Positions 1 to 9,216 of a stretch of DNA of 64,000 nucleotides are shown here, piece after piece. Position 1 is the stretch's first letter; the number at the start of each line of letters is the position of its first letter. Origin of the DNA: Nitrospinaceae bacterium. Lineage in GTDB: Bacteria; Nitrospinota; Nitrospinia; Nitrospinales; VA-1. Made by a program: the position numbers and the translations under genes. Below the pieces are notes generated by a model, which saw only the letters and a program-made list of their open reading frames with translations, did not search any database and had not been told where the DNA came from. The stretch is from contig BQJC01000002.1 of assembly GCA_021604505.1 (NCBI GenBank), positions 248,001-312,000 on the forward strand, written 5' to 3'.

Positions 1-474
1 CATCAAAAATCCCGCCGCCTGCCTGGTCCGCGCAAAAACGATCACCCCGGTGGTGCCGACATCCAGGCGCTGAACCGGGCGCGGAACTTCATCAGGATAG
101 ACGTCCTTAAGAAGCTCCGTCATGCTGTTCTTAAAATAGCGGCCGCTCGGATGCACGGGGATCGGGGCGGCCTTATTGAATATTCTAAGATGCTTATCGG
201 AATAAATAACCCTGAGCTCACGGTTAGCCGGCGGTTCCGTGCGCAACCCTGCCCGGGTAATGATTTTATCCTGTTCACGGACAATCACCCCCGGTATCGC
301 GGTTTTTCCGTTGAGGGTGATCCTGCCCTCCTCGATTTGCCTGACCCATTCCTGCTCAGTTTGGTAACTGAACCGGGCGACAAAATATTTTTCTATGGGA
401 ACCCCATCAAACCGGGGAGGAACACAGGATTGGTAAATCTGTTCCGTTGCGGGAAGGATGTGCAATCTTGCCAT
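1..474 (-). CDS. RluA-family 23S rRNA/tRNA pseudouridine synthase, partial (3' end beyond left edge)
   Basis: The conceptual translation from an ATG at 474 reads as an RluA-type pseudouridine synthase cut off by the window edge. It has an N-terminal S4-like RNA-binding segment (about residues 25-75, including RITLNGK). After this comes the catalytic core with QRLDVGTTGVIVFAR at about residue 134, which is the RluA motif II containing the catalytic Asp. In RluA/RluD enzymes this Asp isomerises specific uridines in 23S rRNA or tRNA. The motif reads QRLD where most family members have HRLD. The frame is open further upstream, so the exact start is uncertain. The target nucleotide cannot be assigned from this fragment. 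Confidence 0.8.
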   Translation of the reverse strand, partial: MARLHILPATEQIYQSCVPPRFDGVPIEKYFVARFSYQTEQEWVRQIEEGRITLNGKTAIPGVIVREQDKIITRAGLRTEPPANRELRVIYSDKHLRIFNKAAPIPVHPSGRYFKNSMTELLKDVYPDEVPRPVQRLDVGTTGVIVFARTRQAAGFLM

Positions 475-538
475 CGAATCAGACAGGGTCAGGGGAGAAG
501 GACGCGAAAACGCACAATACGCCTGTATAGACTAAAAA

Positions 539-1102
539 TTAATTCAGCTGAGGGTTGACAGGCGCGTTGATCAAATACTCGTATTCTTTTCCCAGAGATT
601 TCACCACCCCCGGCCAGATACGGTCCAGATTATTTTCAAAGACAAAACCTTCATTGGCCTCACAGGTGAGCCAGCTTCGTTGTTCCATCTCACCCGCCAA
701 CTGTCCCGCTCCCCAACCGGAATACCCAAGAAAAAATCGAATATTTTGTTCCGGATCCGGAATGCGGTCCAGAACATTTTCCAGAAAATTCCAGTCCATT
801 CCAAGGTGGACCCCGTCACAGATTTGATCCAATTCCGGAATGGGTTCCTGGGACCGGCAAATATAAAACATCTGTGACTGGGACACTGGACCGCCGACAT
901 AGACCCGGCCTTTGTAGGAGCTCAACAAGTCAATTTCAGAAAATATTTCAGCCGGTTGTAATTCGGCCTCGCGGTTGACCACCAGACCAAAAGATCCATG
1001 CTCGTCGTGATTGCAAAGCAATACCACCGTCCGGGAGAAATTGGGATCGGGCAGTACCGGATTGGCAATCAAAAAAAATCCTTTTCCGTATTGATCATTC
1101 AT
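539..1102 (-). CDS. YqgE/AlgH family protein (UPF0301)
   Basis: This 187-residue protein has the usual AlgH/YqgE length. The family's opening motif appears as FFLIANPVLPDPNFSRTVVLL, shortened here to its core ANPVLPDPNFSRTVVLL, followed by HGSFGLVVNR and VYVGGPV. The later FFLGYSGWGAGQLAGE motif is also clear. Family members are small cytosolic proteins of unsettled function, linked to alginate regulation in Pseudomonas. The gene lies downstream of the LRR gene on the same strand and 64 bp upstream of the RluA-family gene. It may share a transcript with either; no promoter was identified. Confidence 0.9.
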   Translation of the reverse strand: MNDQYGKGFFLIANPVLPDPNFSRTVVLLCNHDEHGSFGLVVNREAELQPAEIFSEIDLLSSYKGRVYVGGPVSQSQMFYICRSQEPIPELDQICDGVHLGMDWNFLENVLDRIPDPEQNIRFFLGYSGWGAGQLAGEMEQRSWLTCEANEGFVFENNLDRIWPGVVKSLGKEYEYLINAPVNPQLN

Positions 1103-1178
1103 GCCGATTCATTGGTAAAGCGGGTTTCACAATCGAGCGTCTCTTTGAAAAAAACACTGCGCCGCTCACACAGTATAC

Positions 1179-1799
1179 TTACAAATTCAAAGACTGCAGT
1201 TTTTTAAAATTAGGCGCCTGCCTGGCTTCTTCATTAGCCTCCGCCGAGGCAAAGTTATTATCGAAATACGCTGCCACCAGATTGGGAAACGCCTTGGAAT
1301 CGGCCAGGGCCAAAAGCCCCGTGTCCCCGATTTCATTTTGCGCCAGATCCATTTCCTCGATCTTCGACAATTTATTCTCTGCAGCGAAAATCACAGCACC
1401 CTCGTCCTTCAAAAAATTACGGTACAAATTCAGCGTTTTAACTTTGGCAAACACTTTGGAATTCACCAACGCCCGAATGCCTGCCGGTCCAATATCGTTT
1501 CCACCAAGTTCCAACCAATTCACCTTGGCAAATAAAGACGCCTCGGCAAGAAGCTTCACGCCTTCATCGCCGATCCGATTTCCACCAAGGTTCAGCCGCT
1601 TGACGTTTGCGACCCGGTCATCCAGGGTGATCACGCTCATTCCCCGCCACCCCACACAATACCCTTTGAGGCTGAGTTCTTTGCCGTCCTTAGAAAGACA
1701 CTCGGAAACGATGCGGTCCATCGTTTCCCGTAGCTGTTCCCCGGAAAGGTTGCAAGGCTCGGCGGGTTTGTAAATATCAAAATGGGATATCGAAGGCAT
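1179..1799 (-). CDS. leucine-rich repeat protein (ribonuclease-inhibitor type)
   Basis: This is a 206-residue protein without a signal peptide. From about residue 65 it carries about four 28-residue repeats of the ribonuclease-inhibitor type, seen in VKRLNLGGNRIGDEGVKLLA, VNWLELGGNDIGPAGIRALV, VKTLNLYRNFLKDEGA and IEEMDLAQNEIGDTGLLALA. Such repeats build a curved protein-binding surface. The first 60 residues, with a DRIVSECLSKDGKELSLKG segment, look non-repetitive. It is divergent to hisI across a 180-bp intergenic region. The partner is unknown, so only the fold is assigned. Confidence 0.75.
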   Translation of the reverse strand: MPSISHFDIYKPAEPCNLSGEQLRETMDRIVSECLSKDGKELSLKGYCVGWRGMSVITLDDRVANVKRLNLGGNRIGDEGVKLLAEASLFAKVNWLELGGNDIGPAGIRALVNSKVFAKVKTLNLYRNFLKDEGAVIFAAENKLSKIEEMDLAQNEIGDTGLLALADSKAFPNLVAAYFDNNFASAEANEEARQAPNFKKLQSLNL

Positions 1800-1927
1800 A
1801 AACCCTCCCTTTTTAGCAAATAAGGGGACAATCCATCAGAACCCCCCGGTATCAATCGATTAGGCGAAAAACCCCTTAACCCCGGGAGTTTTCCTACTAT
1901 TATAGTTTTCAACAGGCTATTATAAGG

Positions 1928-1956
1928 TTGACAGAAAATCAATTATAATTTAGATT
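1928..1956 (+). promoter_or_regulatory. sigma70-type promoter upstream of hisI
   Basis: TTGACA at 1928-1933 is followed by a 17-nt spacer and TAGATT at 1951-1956. The hisI ATG at 1980 has an AGGAGA ribosome-binding site just upstream, so the leader would be very short. A perfect TATAAT also sits at 1944-1949 but only 10 nt from the -35 box. Confidence 0.5.
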
Positions 1957-1979
1957 TCCCAGTTTCACTAGGAGAGACC

Positions 1980-2357
1980 ATGAAGTTGGATTTTGACAAA
2001 ATGGGGGGGTTGGTTCCCGCCATCATTCAGGATGCCGAATCCGGCAAGGTGCTGATGCTGGCTTACATGAATCCGGTTGCCTGGGAAAAAACCCTGGAAA
2101 CCGGAAAAGCTTGGTTTTATAGCCGGTCTCGCGACAAACAGTGGATGAAAGGCGAAGAAAGCGGCAACGTCCAGATCGTCAAGGAAGTGTTCGTCGACTG
2201 CGATGACGACACCGTCCTTTTAAAGGTGGAACAGGTTGGAAAAGCCGCCTGCCACAAAGGATACACGAGCTGTTTTTTCAGAAAACTCAACGGCGAGGTC
2301 AAAGTGGTCGAGGAAAAAATATTTGACCCCGAAAAAGTTTATAAAAAGTCCTCCTAA
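1980..2357 (+). CDS. hisI: phosphoribosyl-AMP cyclohydrolase HisI
   Basis: HisI opens the adenine ring of phosphoribosyl-AMP in the third step of histidine biosynthesis. This 125-residue monofunctional form lacks a fused HisE domain. The metal and substrate signature is visible: [14 protein letters not shown], then [14 protein letters not shown], with the conserved Cys and His residues. [19 protein letters not shown] is the usual central motif. The start is supported by AGGAGA just upstream. hisG follows 32 bp downstream, so the two form a small his operon separate from the rest of the pathway, which is not in this window. Confidence 0.95.
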   Translation: MKLDFDKMGGLVPAIIQDAESGKVLMLAYMNPVAWEKTLETGKAWFYSRSRDKQWMKGEESGNVQIVKEVFVDCDDDTVLLKVEQVGKAACHKGYTSCFFRKLNGEVKVVEEKIFDPEKVYKKSS

Positions 2358-2389
2358 GCCAACTCCAAACCCGGAAAGAAAAAAAAGTA

Positions 2390-3268
2390 ATGAGCGGTTA
2401 TGTTTTAAAATTGGGAATACCCAAAGGAAGCCTGGAAGAAGCCACGGTCAAGTTGTTTGCCAAAGCAGGTTATGATGTCAAAATTAAAAGCCGGTCCTAT
2501 TTCCCCACCATCGATGACGACGAAATCGAATGCATGCTGATACGCGCGCAGGAAATTGCTCGCTATGTGGCGGACGGAGTTTTGGACGCCGGGTTGACCG
2601 GTAAGGACTGGGTCATGGAAAACCGCGCCGACGTGGTCGAGATCGCCGACCTAGTCTACTCGAAACAATCCTCAAAGCCTGTTAAATGGGTGCTAGCGGT
2701 TCCCAACGAGTCTTCCATTCAAACCGTAAAGGATCTGCAAGGCAAACGCATCGCCACGGAAGCCGTCAACATGACGGTCGATTACCTCAAAAAACACGGA
2801 GTGACGGCACACGTCGAGTTTTCCTGGGGAGCCACGGAAGTCAAGCCCCCGAAGCTGGTGGACGCCATCGTTGAAATCACCGAAACCGGTAGTTCGCTTC
2901 GGGCAAATAATCTCAGGATCGTTGACACTTTAATGGAATCCACCACCAAATTTATCATGAATCAGGATTCCTATAAGGATGAATGGAAAAAAGACAAGGT
3001 CCACCGGCTCGTTCTCATGCTGCAAAGCGCTATGGCGGCCAATGGCAAAGTGGGCCTGATGATGAACGTCCCCAAATCTCAATTGGATGCCGTCATGAAA
3101 ATACTGCCGCAAGAAAAAAAACCGACCATTGCCGAATTGAGCGACAAGAACTGGATTGACTTGAGTGTCATACTGGAGGATAAACTGGTGCGAGAGATCG
3201 CCCCCGATCTGAAGAAGGCAGGCGCTGAAGATATCGTAGAATATCCACTCAACAAAATTATCCACTGA
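2390..3268 (+). CDS. hisG: ATP phosphoribosyltransferase HisG, long form
   Basis: HisG condenses ATP and PRPP, the first committed and feedback-controlled step of histidine synthesis. At 292 residues it is the long, HisZ-independent type. The N-terminal half has [11 protein letters not shown] and DAGLTGKDW. The PRPP loop is [18 protein letters not shown] at about residue 163. A C-terminal regulatory region (about 215-290, HRLVLML through [10 protein letters not shown]) is the ACT-like domain that binds histidine in characterised long-form enzymes. It is downstream of hisI in an apparent two-gene operon. Confidence 0.95.
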   Translation: MSGYVLKLGIPKGSLEEATVKLFAKAGYDVKIKSRSYFPTIDDDEIECMLIRAQEIARYVADGVLDAGLTGKDWVMENRADVVEIADLVYSKQSSKPVKWVLAVPNESSIQTVKDLQGKRIATEAVNMTVDYLKKHGVTAHVEFSWGATEVKPPKLVDAIVEITETGSSLRANNLRIVDTLMESTTKFIMNQDSYKDEWKKDKVHRLVLMLQSAMAANGKVGLMMNVPKSQLDAVMKILPQEKKPTIAELSDKNWIDLSVILEDKLVREIAPDLKKAGAEDIVEYPLNKIIH

Positions 3269-3406
3269 GCTTAGAATTCAGACGGCGGTGGATCGAACCA
3301 GAACCCGGAAGAAAATCCGCAGGGAGATTGTTTCCAATATTTAATTTCGCTGGGTATCAGGTCAGATCCGGTTTGTTTCCCCTTGCCCCGTGATTGCCAT
3401 ATAATT

Positions 3407-4981
3407 ATGACGAAAAAAAGCGGTAAACCCAAATCCAGCACGAAACAAAAAGTTTCCAGGAAATCCTCCAAAACGGAAAAAGAAAAACCCGGCAAGCAGG
3501 AGGAAATCAAAGATTCAGAAAAAACTGCTGAATCCAAGGAACCCCCTAAGGCTTCAAAAATCGAACCCCCGCCTGAAAAAACCAGCCAGCCCAGTGGTGC
3601 AGAAGACCCCAAAAAGGGGAAACAGTCTCCAGCAAAAGCCAAAAAAGAAACCTCTCAGACTCCCCCCCCGACTGATATAGAGAGCGCTGATAAAAAAAAG
3701 GCCGAGACCGAAAAAACCGATCTTCCCCTGTTCGATCATGAAGAACCCGCCAAAGAAAAAACAGAAGACAAAATACAGGAACCGAAGGAACCCGAAGTTT
3801 CCGAGCAAAAACCCCAGGCCTTGGAAACCGAAAAAGCGGACCCACAAGAAATAGAAACCTCCGAAACGAAAGAAGAGCCTTCACAAGAACAGAAAAAATC
3901 CGCCTTCCGATTTGCCGGCCTTTTCATGTTCCTGCTCCTCATTGGCGCGGCGGTCGCTGTTTTTAACCTGACCAAACAGGAGAAAACACCGGCGAGTCGA
4001 CCCGCAACCAGCGTCATCCCGCCAAAGCCTGAAGTTAGCCCCCCGCCTCCTGAAATGGCGGAAACTCCAGAACTTCCGGTTGAAGAAGCAGAACCGGACG
4101 AAGTAGAACCGCCGGAGGAGACAGCTATTGAGCTCCCTTCGATGGCTGCTGAGTCTGCCAAAGAAGAGTTGCCGGAAGAAGAAAATCATATCAGCGGCGT
4201 TCCAGAAACCACGGGTGAAGAAGAGGACGCCTCAGAAGAAGAAATCCCTTCCACGAACCATGTCAGCGGAGCCGAGGTCACAGCCGATAGCGAACCGGGC
4301 GCAGAGCATATCAGTGGAGTGGCCGTCGATGATGCGGAGATAACCGAGGAAGTCAAAGAAGACAACGAACCAGCCACTTCGGAAGACCAGGCCATCGAAG
4401 ACATTGACGACTCCGAGATCGCCATGGCCCCGGAAGAAACAACCGAGGAACCTCCTCAAGAAGAAACCGAAACGACAGAAGGTGAAACACCCGCCACGGA
4501 TGAAGAAACCGACGGCGCCGAACCCACTGCTGAAGAAACGCCTGAAACCGAAGCTTCCTCTGAATTGGTCGAGGAACCGTCTCCTGAAGAACCACCCGTG
4601 GAAGAAACTTCAACTGAAGAATCCTCCAATGTCGAGGCCCCTATTGAATTAACGCAAGAACCGGCCTCTGAGAAACCCTCTGTTGAAGAAACCCCAACGG
4701 AAGAATCTGCAGTAACAGAAGAAGTTGCCGAAGAGACTCCTGCCCCTGCCGAAGACGAGGTCTTTGAAGAGCCCGCCACGGAAACGGTTGAAGAAGAACC
4801 TGTAGAAGTCGCGGAAGTGGCAGAAGCCGCTCCACAAGAGCATGAAGAATCCCAGATCGAACGATCCAAGGCCGTACGAAATTACCTGGATTTCATCGAG
4901 ACTTCTGCGAAGAAATTCCTCGAATTACTTGGGACGGCCTTTACAAAATCCCGCGATTACCTTTCGGATTTGACCAAATAA
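3407..4981 (+). CDS. acidic, low-complexity single-pass membrane protein of unknown function
   Basis: I do not recognise this protein. From the ATG at 3407 it is 524 residues. Residues 1-165 are Lys/Glu/Pro-rich and highly charged. One transmembrane helix lies at about 167-188 (FAGLFMFLLLIGAAVAVF). A roughly 270-residue Glu/Pro/Thr-rich tail follows, and the last 45 residues look helical (VRNYLDFIETSAKKFLELLG). The short motif H-(I/V)-S-G-(V/A) recurs three times in the tail (NHISGV, NHVSGA, EHISGV). An in-frame TTG at 3383 would add eight residues. Neither start has a strong ribosome-binding site. With the basic N-terminus inside, the acidic tail would lie in the periplasm. It could be a spacer or scaffold protein; no enzymatic domain is visible. 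Confidence 0.7.
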   Translation: MTKKSGKPKSSTKQKVSRKSSKTEKEKPGKQEEIKDSEKTAESKEPPKASKIEPPPEKTSQPSGAEDPKKGKQSPAKAKKETSQTPPPTDIESADKKKAETEKTDLPLFDHEEPAKEKTEDKIQEPKEPEVSEQKPQALETEKADPQEIETSETKEEPSQEQKKSAFRFAGLFMFLLLIGAAVAVFNLTKQEKTPASRPATSVIPPKPEVSPPPPEMAETPELPVEEAEPDEVEPPEETAIELPSMAAESAKEELPEEENHISGVPETTGEEEDASEEEIPSTNHVSGAEVTADSEPGAEHISGVAVDDAEITEEVKEDNEPATSEDQAIEDIDDSEIAMAPEETTEEPPQEETETTEGETPATDEETDGAEPTAEETPETEASSELVEEPSPEEPPVEETSTEESSNVEAPIELTQEPASEKPSVEETPTEESAVTEEVAEETPAPAEDEVFEEPATETVEEEPVEVAEVAEAAPQEHEESQIERSKAVRNYLDFIETSAKKFLELLGTAFTKSRDYLSDLTK

Positions 4982-4992
4982 GGTTTGACCCG

Positions 4993-5808
4993 TTAAACGG
5001 CGACAAACCTTAAGGGATGTTTTTCAGGGATCAGGCCCTGCCCGTAGCACAATTCCTGAAAGAGTTTCATGCCTTCCAGTTCCTGTTCTCCAATATCGTA
5101 AATGATTTTATGTTGCAGGTAATCTTCGCAAACCCCTAAATCCAATCCTCTGGGTTCAGCGAAGTCTTTCACAATGGCTGGCAGGTTTTGCAGTCCTTCA
5201 TGCCGGGCGGACTGAATAACATCACAAATTTCCTTTTCTAAACTCACTCCCGCTCGAACTGCAAGAACGGCGTGCACAAAAGGTTTTTTAGTCTTTAAAA
5301 ACCAATCCTCGCTGAGATCATAAATCTCGGTCTCCTTTGAGAGTGACGGCAAAGAAAAGTTCTGGTCGCCGATGATAAGAGCCGCATCGTGAGCCTCGAG
5401 CATGGCTTCAGGGTCTGGAGGAGAAGGGTCAAAAAGAATTTCTGGAGAAAATCTTTTTGCAAACAGAATTTTAAGAAGCGCCACCGATGTCCGGGAACGC
5501 TCGTCCAAAGCCAGAGTTTTGATCTCCTGCACGGGAACCTGGGAAATCAGTAAAACCGTGCCCACCTTATCCCGCGAGGCAATGCAAACCCCTTCAACCA
5601 GGCGGTAACTCTCCGCCCTCCTCAGGTACTCGACAGTGGGGATCATCGCCAGATCCAAGGTCTGGGAATTCATCATTTCCGCCAATTGAGAAGGAACATC
5701 GATCACCATTTCAATCCCGGCTTTCTCAGCTCTTTTGAGAAGGGGGACCAGCAGGGGCTGGGCATTGAGAAAATCATGCAAGCCAAACCGAAGGGTTTTA
5801 GAAGACAT
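4993..5808 (-). CDS. mqnA: chorismate dehydratase MqnA (futalosine pathway)
   Basis: MqnA dehydrates chorismate to 3-[(1-carboxyvinyl)oxy]benzoate, the entry step of the futalosine menaquinone route. The 271-residue protein has the periplasmic-binding-like fold signature: [14 protein letters not shown] at the start, then [24 protein letters not shown] and [19 protein letters not shown] later [11 protein letters not shown] completes the pattern. MqnA and MqnD share this fold, but the N-terminal N-A-Q-P segment fits MqnA better. No other mqn gene is in the window. The start codon is only 14 nt from the hppA terminator hairpin. Confidence 0.85.
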   Translation of the reverse strand: MSSKTLRFGLHDFLNAQPLLVPLLKRAEKAGIEMVIDVPSQLAEMMNSQTLDLAMIPTVEYLRRAESYRLVEGVCIASRDKVGTVLLISQVPVQEIKTLALDERSRTSVALLKILFAKRFSPEILFDPSPPDPEAMLEAHDAALIIGDQNFSLPSLSKETEIYDLSEDWFLKTKKPFVHAVLAVRAGVSLEKEICDVIQSARHEGLQNLPAIVKDFAEPRGLDLGVCEDYLQHKIIYDIGEQELEGMKLFQELCYGQGLIPEKHPLRFVAV

Positions 5809-5821
5809 GGAGGAACCTTTA

Positions 5822-5857
5822 AAAATAAAAAAGGGATGGGGTCAACCCCCATCCCTT
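5822..5857 (-). terminator. intrinsic terminator after hppA
   Basis: On the minus strand an 11-bp perfect stem (AAGGGATGGGG with CCCCATCCCTT) and a 5-nt loop is followed by a T-rich run ending near 5822. It lies 23 bp beyond the hppA stop and just before the mqnA ribosome-binding site. Confidence 0.85.
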
Positions 5858-5880
5858 CTAAAAACCAAATTCAAAACAAA

Positions 5881-7956
5881 TCAGAGAAACAACGGAGCCA
5901 TCACCAGAGACACGATGGACATCAGTTTGATCAGGATGTTCATCGCCGGTCCGGAAGTGTCCTTCAAGGGATCGCCAACCGTGTCGCCGACAACCGTGGC
6001 ATGATGCGCCTCGGAGCCTTTTCCACCGAGATTGCCTGCTTCGACATATTTTTTGGCATTGTCCCAGGCGCCGCCGCCGTTAGACATAAAAAGCGCCAGC
6101 AACACGCCTGAAAGGGTCGCCCCGACCAGCATGCCGCCCAGTGCTTCGGCGCCAAAAATCGAGCCGATCAACAGAGGCATCGCAAAAGCCACAATGCCGG
6201 GCGCTATCATTTCTTTAAGCGCCGCTTTCGTGCTGATGTCAATGCACCGGGCACTGTCCGGTTTTCCGGTGCCTTCCATGAGTCCTGGAATTTCCCTAAA
6301 CTGCCTGCGAATTTCTTCCACCATCTCCATCGCGGCCTTGCCAACAGACGTCATGGTGAGAGCCGCAACATAAAAGGGAACCACTCCACCGATCAACACA
6401 CCGATAATAACCGTGGTTTTGGTGATATCGATGGATTCAATCCCTGCCGCCTGGGTGAAGGCCGAAAACAGCGCCAGCGCAGTCAATGCCGCAGAACCAA
6501 TCGCAAAGCCCTTACCAATCGCCGCCGTGGTGTTACCCACCTGGTCCAGCCCGTCGGTGATTTTACGAGTTTCTTCCCCGAGACCCGCCATCTCCGAAAT
6601 ACCACCGGCGTTATCGGCGATGGGGCCATAAGCATCCACCGACATGGTGATGCCAACCGTCGCCAGCATGCCCACTGCCGCCAGTGCCACGCCATACAAT
6701 CCAGCAAACTCCGCTCCGAAGAAAATAGCCGCGGCAATGAGGAGAACAGGAAGCACGGTGCTCTCCATCGCCACTGCCAGCCCGGTGATCATGACCGTGG
6801 CGACGCCTGTCTCACTGGATTCGGCAATTTTTATGACCGGTGACCCCGCAGTGTAGTATTCGGTGATCAAACCGATTCCGATTCCCGCCACGCATCCTAC
6901 CAGTAGCGCGACAAATACTCCTGATGGCAGACCCATGATTTTGATGACGAAGAAAGCCACGAACAACATAGCGCCGGCGGCGATGAACGTGCAATTTCTA
7001 AGAGCGGCGGCGGGGTCCTGATCGGCCAGGTTGTTCATGGCTCGAATTCCCACAATAGATGCGATCAATCCCACCATAGCCACGATCACAGGAAGCGCCA
7101 TATACTCAAAACGCATGGTCGCCATGCTGGCGGCAATCGCGATGGTGGCGATCATGGATCCGCAGTAAGACTCAAAGATATCCGCCCCTAAACCCGCGGT
7201 ATCCCCCACACAATCGCCAACATTATCCGCGATGACTCCCGGATTTCTGGGGTCGTCTTCGGGAATACCCGCTTCGACTTTACCGACAAGGTCGGAACCC
7301 ACATCGGCGGTTTTGGTATAAATTCCACCCCCCACACGGGCGAATAAAGCAATGGAACTCGCGCCCATCGCAAATCCGCTGATGACACTCACCGAGTCTC
7401 CGCGTGCAAACAGAAGAAACAATCCTCCCACTCCCACAAGCCCTAAGCTCGCGACACAAAGTCCCATCACCGCGCCGCCGTTAAAAGCGATATTCAGGGC
7501 CTTTGCCTGACCGCCATCGGTGGCGGCCTGCGAAGTGCGGACATTGGCGGTGGTGGCCGCGTTCATGCCAAAAAAGCCTGCCAGCATGGAACACCCGGCC
7601 CCGACGGCATAAGCGACTCCCGTCCAGAATCCGATCCAGATGCCCTTTTGCGTGGAAATGACGATGACGAGAAGGAAAAATACCGCGCCAACGAAATACC
7701 CTAAAATTTTATATTCCCTGGAAAGAAATACCATTGCGCCTTCATGGATGGCATCGGCGATTTCCGTCATTTTTTCGTTTCCAGCGGGCTGGTCGTCCAT
7801 TTTCTCGAATATTTTCCAGGCAATCACCAGGCCGAAAAACCCGAATATAACTCCCATATAGGCAAAATTTTGCGATGCGTCGAAGGTGGCCATTAATAAA
7901 TAGATCACCATGGAAATGCCGACAAAGATCAGCTCTCCTGTGTATTCCTTTAACAT
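5881..7956 (-). CDS. hppA: membrane-bound ion-translocating pyrophosphatase, K+-dependent type
   Basis: This 691-residue integral membrane enzyme couples hydrolysis of pyrophosphate to pumping of H+ or Na+. It has many hydrophobic helices. The substrate-site motifs are [20 protein letters not shown] (about residue 235), [10 protein letters not shown] and [15 protein letters not shown] near the C-terminus. The subfamily marker at about residues 473-480 reads GNTTAAIG: Ala where K+-independent enzymes carry Lys, so this is the K+-dependent type. Whether the coupling ion is H+, Na+ or both is not decided here. It starts 5 bp after pth and ends at a strong terminator, so it is the last gene of the prs-rplY-pth block. 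Confidence 0.95.
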   Translation of the reverse strand: MLKEYTGELIFVGISMVIYLLMATFDASQNFAYMGVIFGFFGLVIAWKIFEKMDDQPAGNEKMTEIADAIHEGAMVFLSREYKILGYFVGAVFFLLVIVISTQKGIWIGFWTGVAYAVGAGCSMLAGFFGMNAATTANVRTSQAATDGGQAKALNIAFNGGAVMGLCVASLGLVGVGGLFLLFARGDSVSVISGFAMGASSIALFARVGGGIYTKTADVGSDLVGKVEAGIPEDDPRNPGVIADNVGDCVGDTAGLGADIFESYCGSMIATIAIAASMATMRFEYMALPVIVAMVGLIASIVGIRAMNNLADQDPAAALRNCTFIAAGAMLFVAFFVIKIMGLPSGVFVALLVGCVAGIGIGLITEYYTAGSPVIKIAESSETGVATVMITGLAVAMESTVLPVLLIAAAIFFGAEFAGLYGVALAAVGMLATVGITMSVDAYGPIADNAGGISEMAGLGEETRKITDGLDQVGNTTAAIGKGFAIGSAALTALALFSAFTQAAGIESIDITKTTVIIGVLIGGVVPFYVAALTMTSVGKAAMEMVEEIRRQFREIPGLMEGTGKPDSARCIDISTKAALKEMIAPGIVAFAMPLLIGSIFGAEALGGMLVGATLSGVLLALFMSNGGGAWDNAKKYVEAGNLGGKGSEAHHATVVGDTVGDPLKDTSGPAMNILIKLMSIVSLVMAPLFL

Positions 7957-7961
7957 TCCGT

Positions 7962-8519
7962 TTATTCCTCCGTTTGTAGTGTTCTGTTTTTCAATTCCGA
8001 AAGCGTGGACTCGATCACACGCACCGCCTGTTCAATCACATCATTAAAGGTTTCAACCTCTTCCTCTTCGAAAGGAGATAAAACGTAGTCGACGATTTCA
8101 TCCCGGTGCTCCGGCCTGCCAATACCGACCCGAACACGGTAAAACTCTCCCGTTCCCAGCAATTCGATGATCGACCTGAGCCCCCGCTGGCCGGCATCTC
8201 CACCTTTGGTTCTTATTTTGATCTTTCCCAAAGGCAGGTCGATTTCGTCGTAAACAACAATGATCCGTTCCGGTTTGATCTGTAATGCGGAAAGAATGGC
8301 TTTAGCTGATTTTCCGCTCTCATTCATATAGGTCATGGGTTTGGCAACCATGACCCTCGCGCCGCAAATTTCCCCCTCCCCATACTGACAGCGGTATTTG
8401 TGATGGGTCAATGGAATCCGGTGCTTAGCGGCCAAATGATCCACAACGAGAAACCCGGCGTTATGGCGCGTCAGCTCATAACGCGGCCCGGGGTTACCTA
8501 GGCCCAGGATAAGAAACAC
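7962..8519 (-). CDS. pth: peptidyl-tRNA hydrolase Pth
   Basis: Pth releases tRNA from peptidyl-tRNAs that drop off the ribosome. The 185 residues show the expected motifs: [20 protein letters not shown] with the catalytic His at about residue 20, [10 protein letters not shown], and [11 protein letters not shown] with the catalytic Asp. The usual GGHxGHNGL segment reads [12 protein letters not shown], so the second His and Asn of the E. coli enzyme are Gln and Arg. This looks like a tolerated family variant rather than loss of function. It sits between rplY and hppA, as it follows rplY in many proteobacteria. Confidence 0.95.
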   Translation of the reverse strand: MFLILGLGNPGPRYELTRHNAGFLVVDHLAAKHRIPLTHHKYRCQYGEGEICGARVMVAKPMTYMNESGKSAKAILSALQIKPERIIVVYDEIDLPLGKIKIRTKGGDAGQRGLRSIIELLGTGEFYRVRVGIGRPEHRDEIVDYVLSPFEEEEVETFNDVIEQAVRVIESTLSELKNRTLQTEE

Positions 8520-8537
8520 AGTGGGGATATCAATCCT

Positions 8538-9200
8538 TTATTTAGTGGCTGTTGGTTTTTCTTCCTTCTCCTCTGATGAAGCCGCTGCCGCAGCCTCTTC
8601 ACCTTCCGCGGCCTCTTCACCTTCCGCAGGAGCCTCTTCTTTTACTTTCTCCACATAGACACTAACAACGGTGGTGCCAGGGTCTTCCAAAATGACGATA
8701 TTGTCAGAAACCGAAAGATCCTTAACATGAACGACGTCCCCTAACTGCACATCCGGCATATTGACTTCAATTGCTTCGGGGATATCGCCCGGCAGGCATT
8801 CCACTTCAATTTCCCTGGTGGCTTGGTTGACCAACCCCCCCAGTTTTTCACCCGGTGAATGCCCCACAAACTTGACGGGAACAAAAACCCGGGTTTTTTT
8901 GTTCATATCGATTTCCAGAAAGTCGACATGCAACCACTCCCGGCGCAACGGGTGCTTTTGGAAATCTTTCAAAATGACCTGGCGCTGGCCTGCGCCATCG
9001 CCTTCAATATTCAAGGCGATCAGAACATTGTGGCCATGCTTTTCCATAATTTTATTCATTTCCTTAGGATTGACCTTGAGAGAAAGGTTATCCTTCAGGC
9101 CATAAAGAACCGCCGGAAGGAACTCTTCCCGCCGGACCTTACGGGCCGCGGATTTCCCGCCCTGTTCCCGCATTTTCCCACTCAATGTCACAGATGCCAT
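8538..9200 (-). CDS. rplY: 50S ribosomal protein L25/TL5/CTC, long form
   Basis: L25 binds 5S rRNA in the large ribosomal subunit. At 220 residues this is the two-domain CTC/TL5 form. The N-terminal 5S-binding domain is seen in KSAARKVRREEFLPAVLYG and FQKHPLRREWLHVDFLEID. The beta-rich C-terminal domain runs from about residue 95 to 185. An Ala/Glu-rich tail (EEAPAEGEEAAEGEE) follows. It lies 16 bp downstream of prs and 18 bp upstream of pth, in the conserved order prs-rplY-pth. Confidence 0.95.
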   Translation of the reverse strand: MASVTLSGKMREQGGKSAARKVRREEFLPAVLYGLKDNLSLKVNPKEMNKIMEKHGHNVLIALNIEGDGAGQRQVILKDFQKHPLRREWLHVDFLEIDMNKKTRVFVPVKFVGHSPGEKLGGLVNQATREIEVECLPGDIPEAIEVNMPDVQLGDVVHVKDLSVSDNIVILEDPGTTVVSVYVEKVKEEAPAEGEEAAEGEEAAAAASSEEKEEKPTATK

Positions 9201-9216
9201 GTTGTCAAACTCCCAA

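Noticed and set aside
1928-1949. TTGACA with perfect TATAAT upstream of hisI
   Set aside because: The spacer is only 10 nt; the same -35 with TAGATT at 17 nt is the better pair.
4456-4869. Ser/Val-rich frames opposite the acidic membrane protein
   Set aside because: Complement of repeated GAA/GAG codons yields Ser- and Phe-rich nonsense; no ribosome-binding sites.
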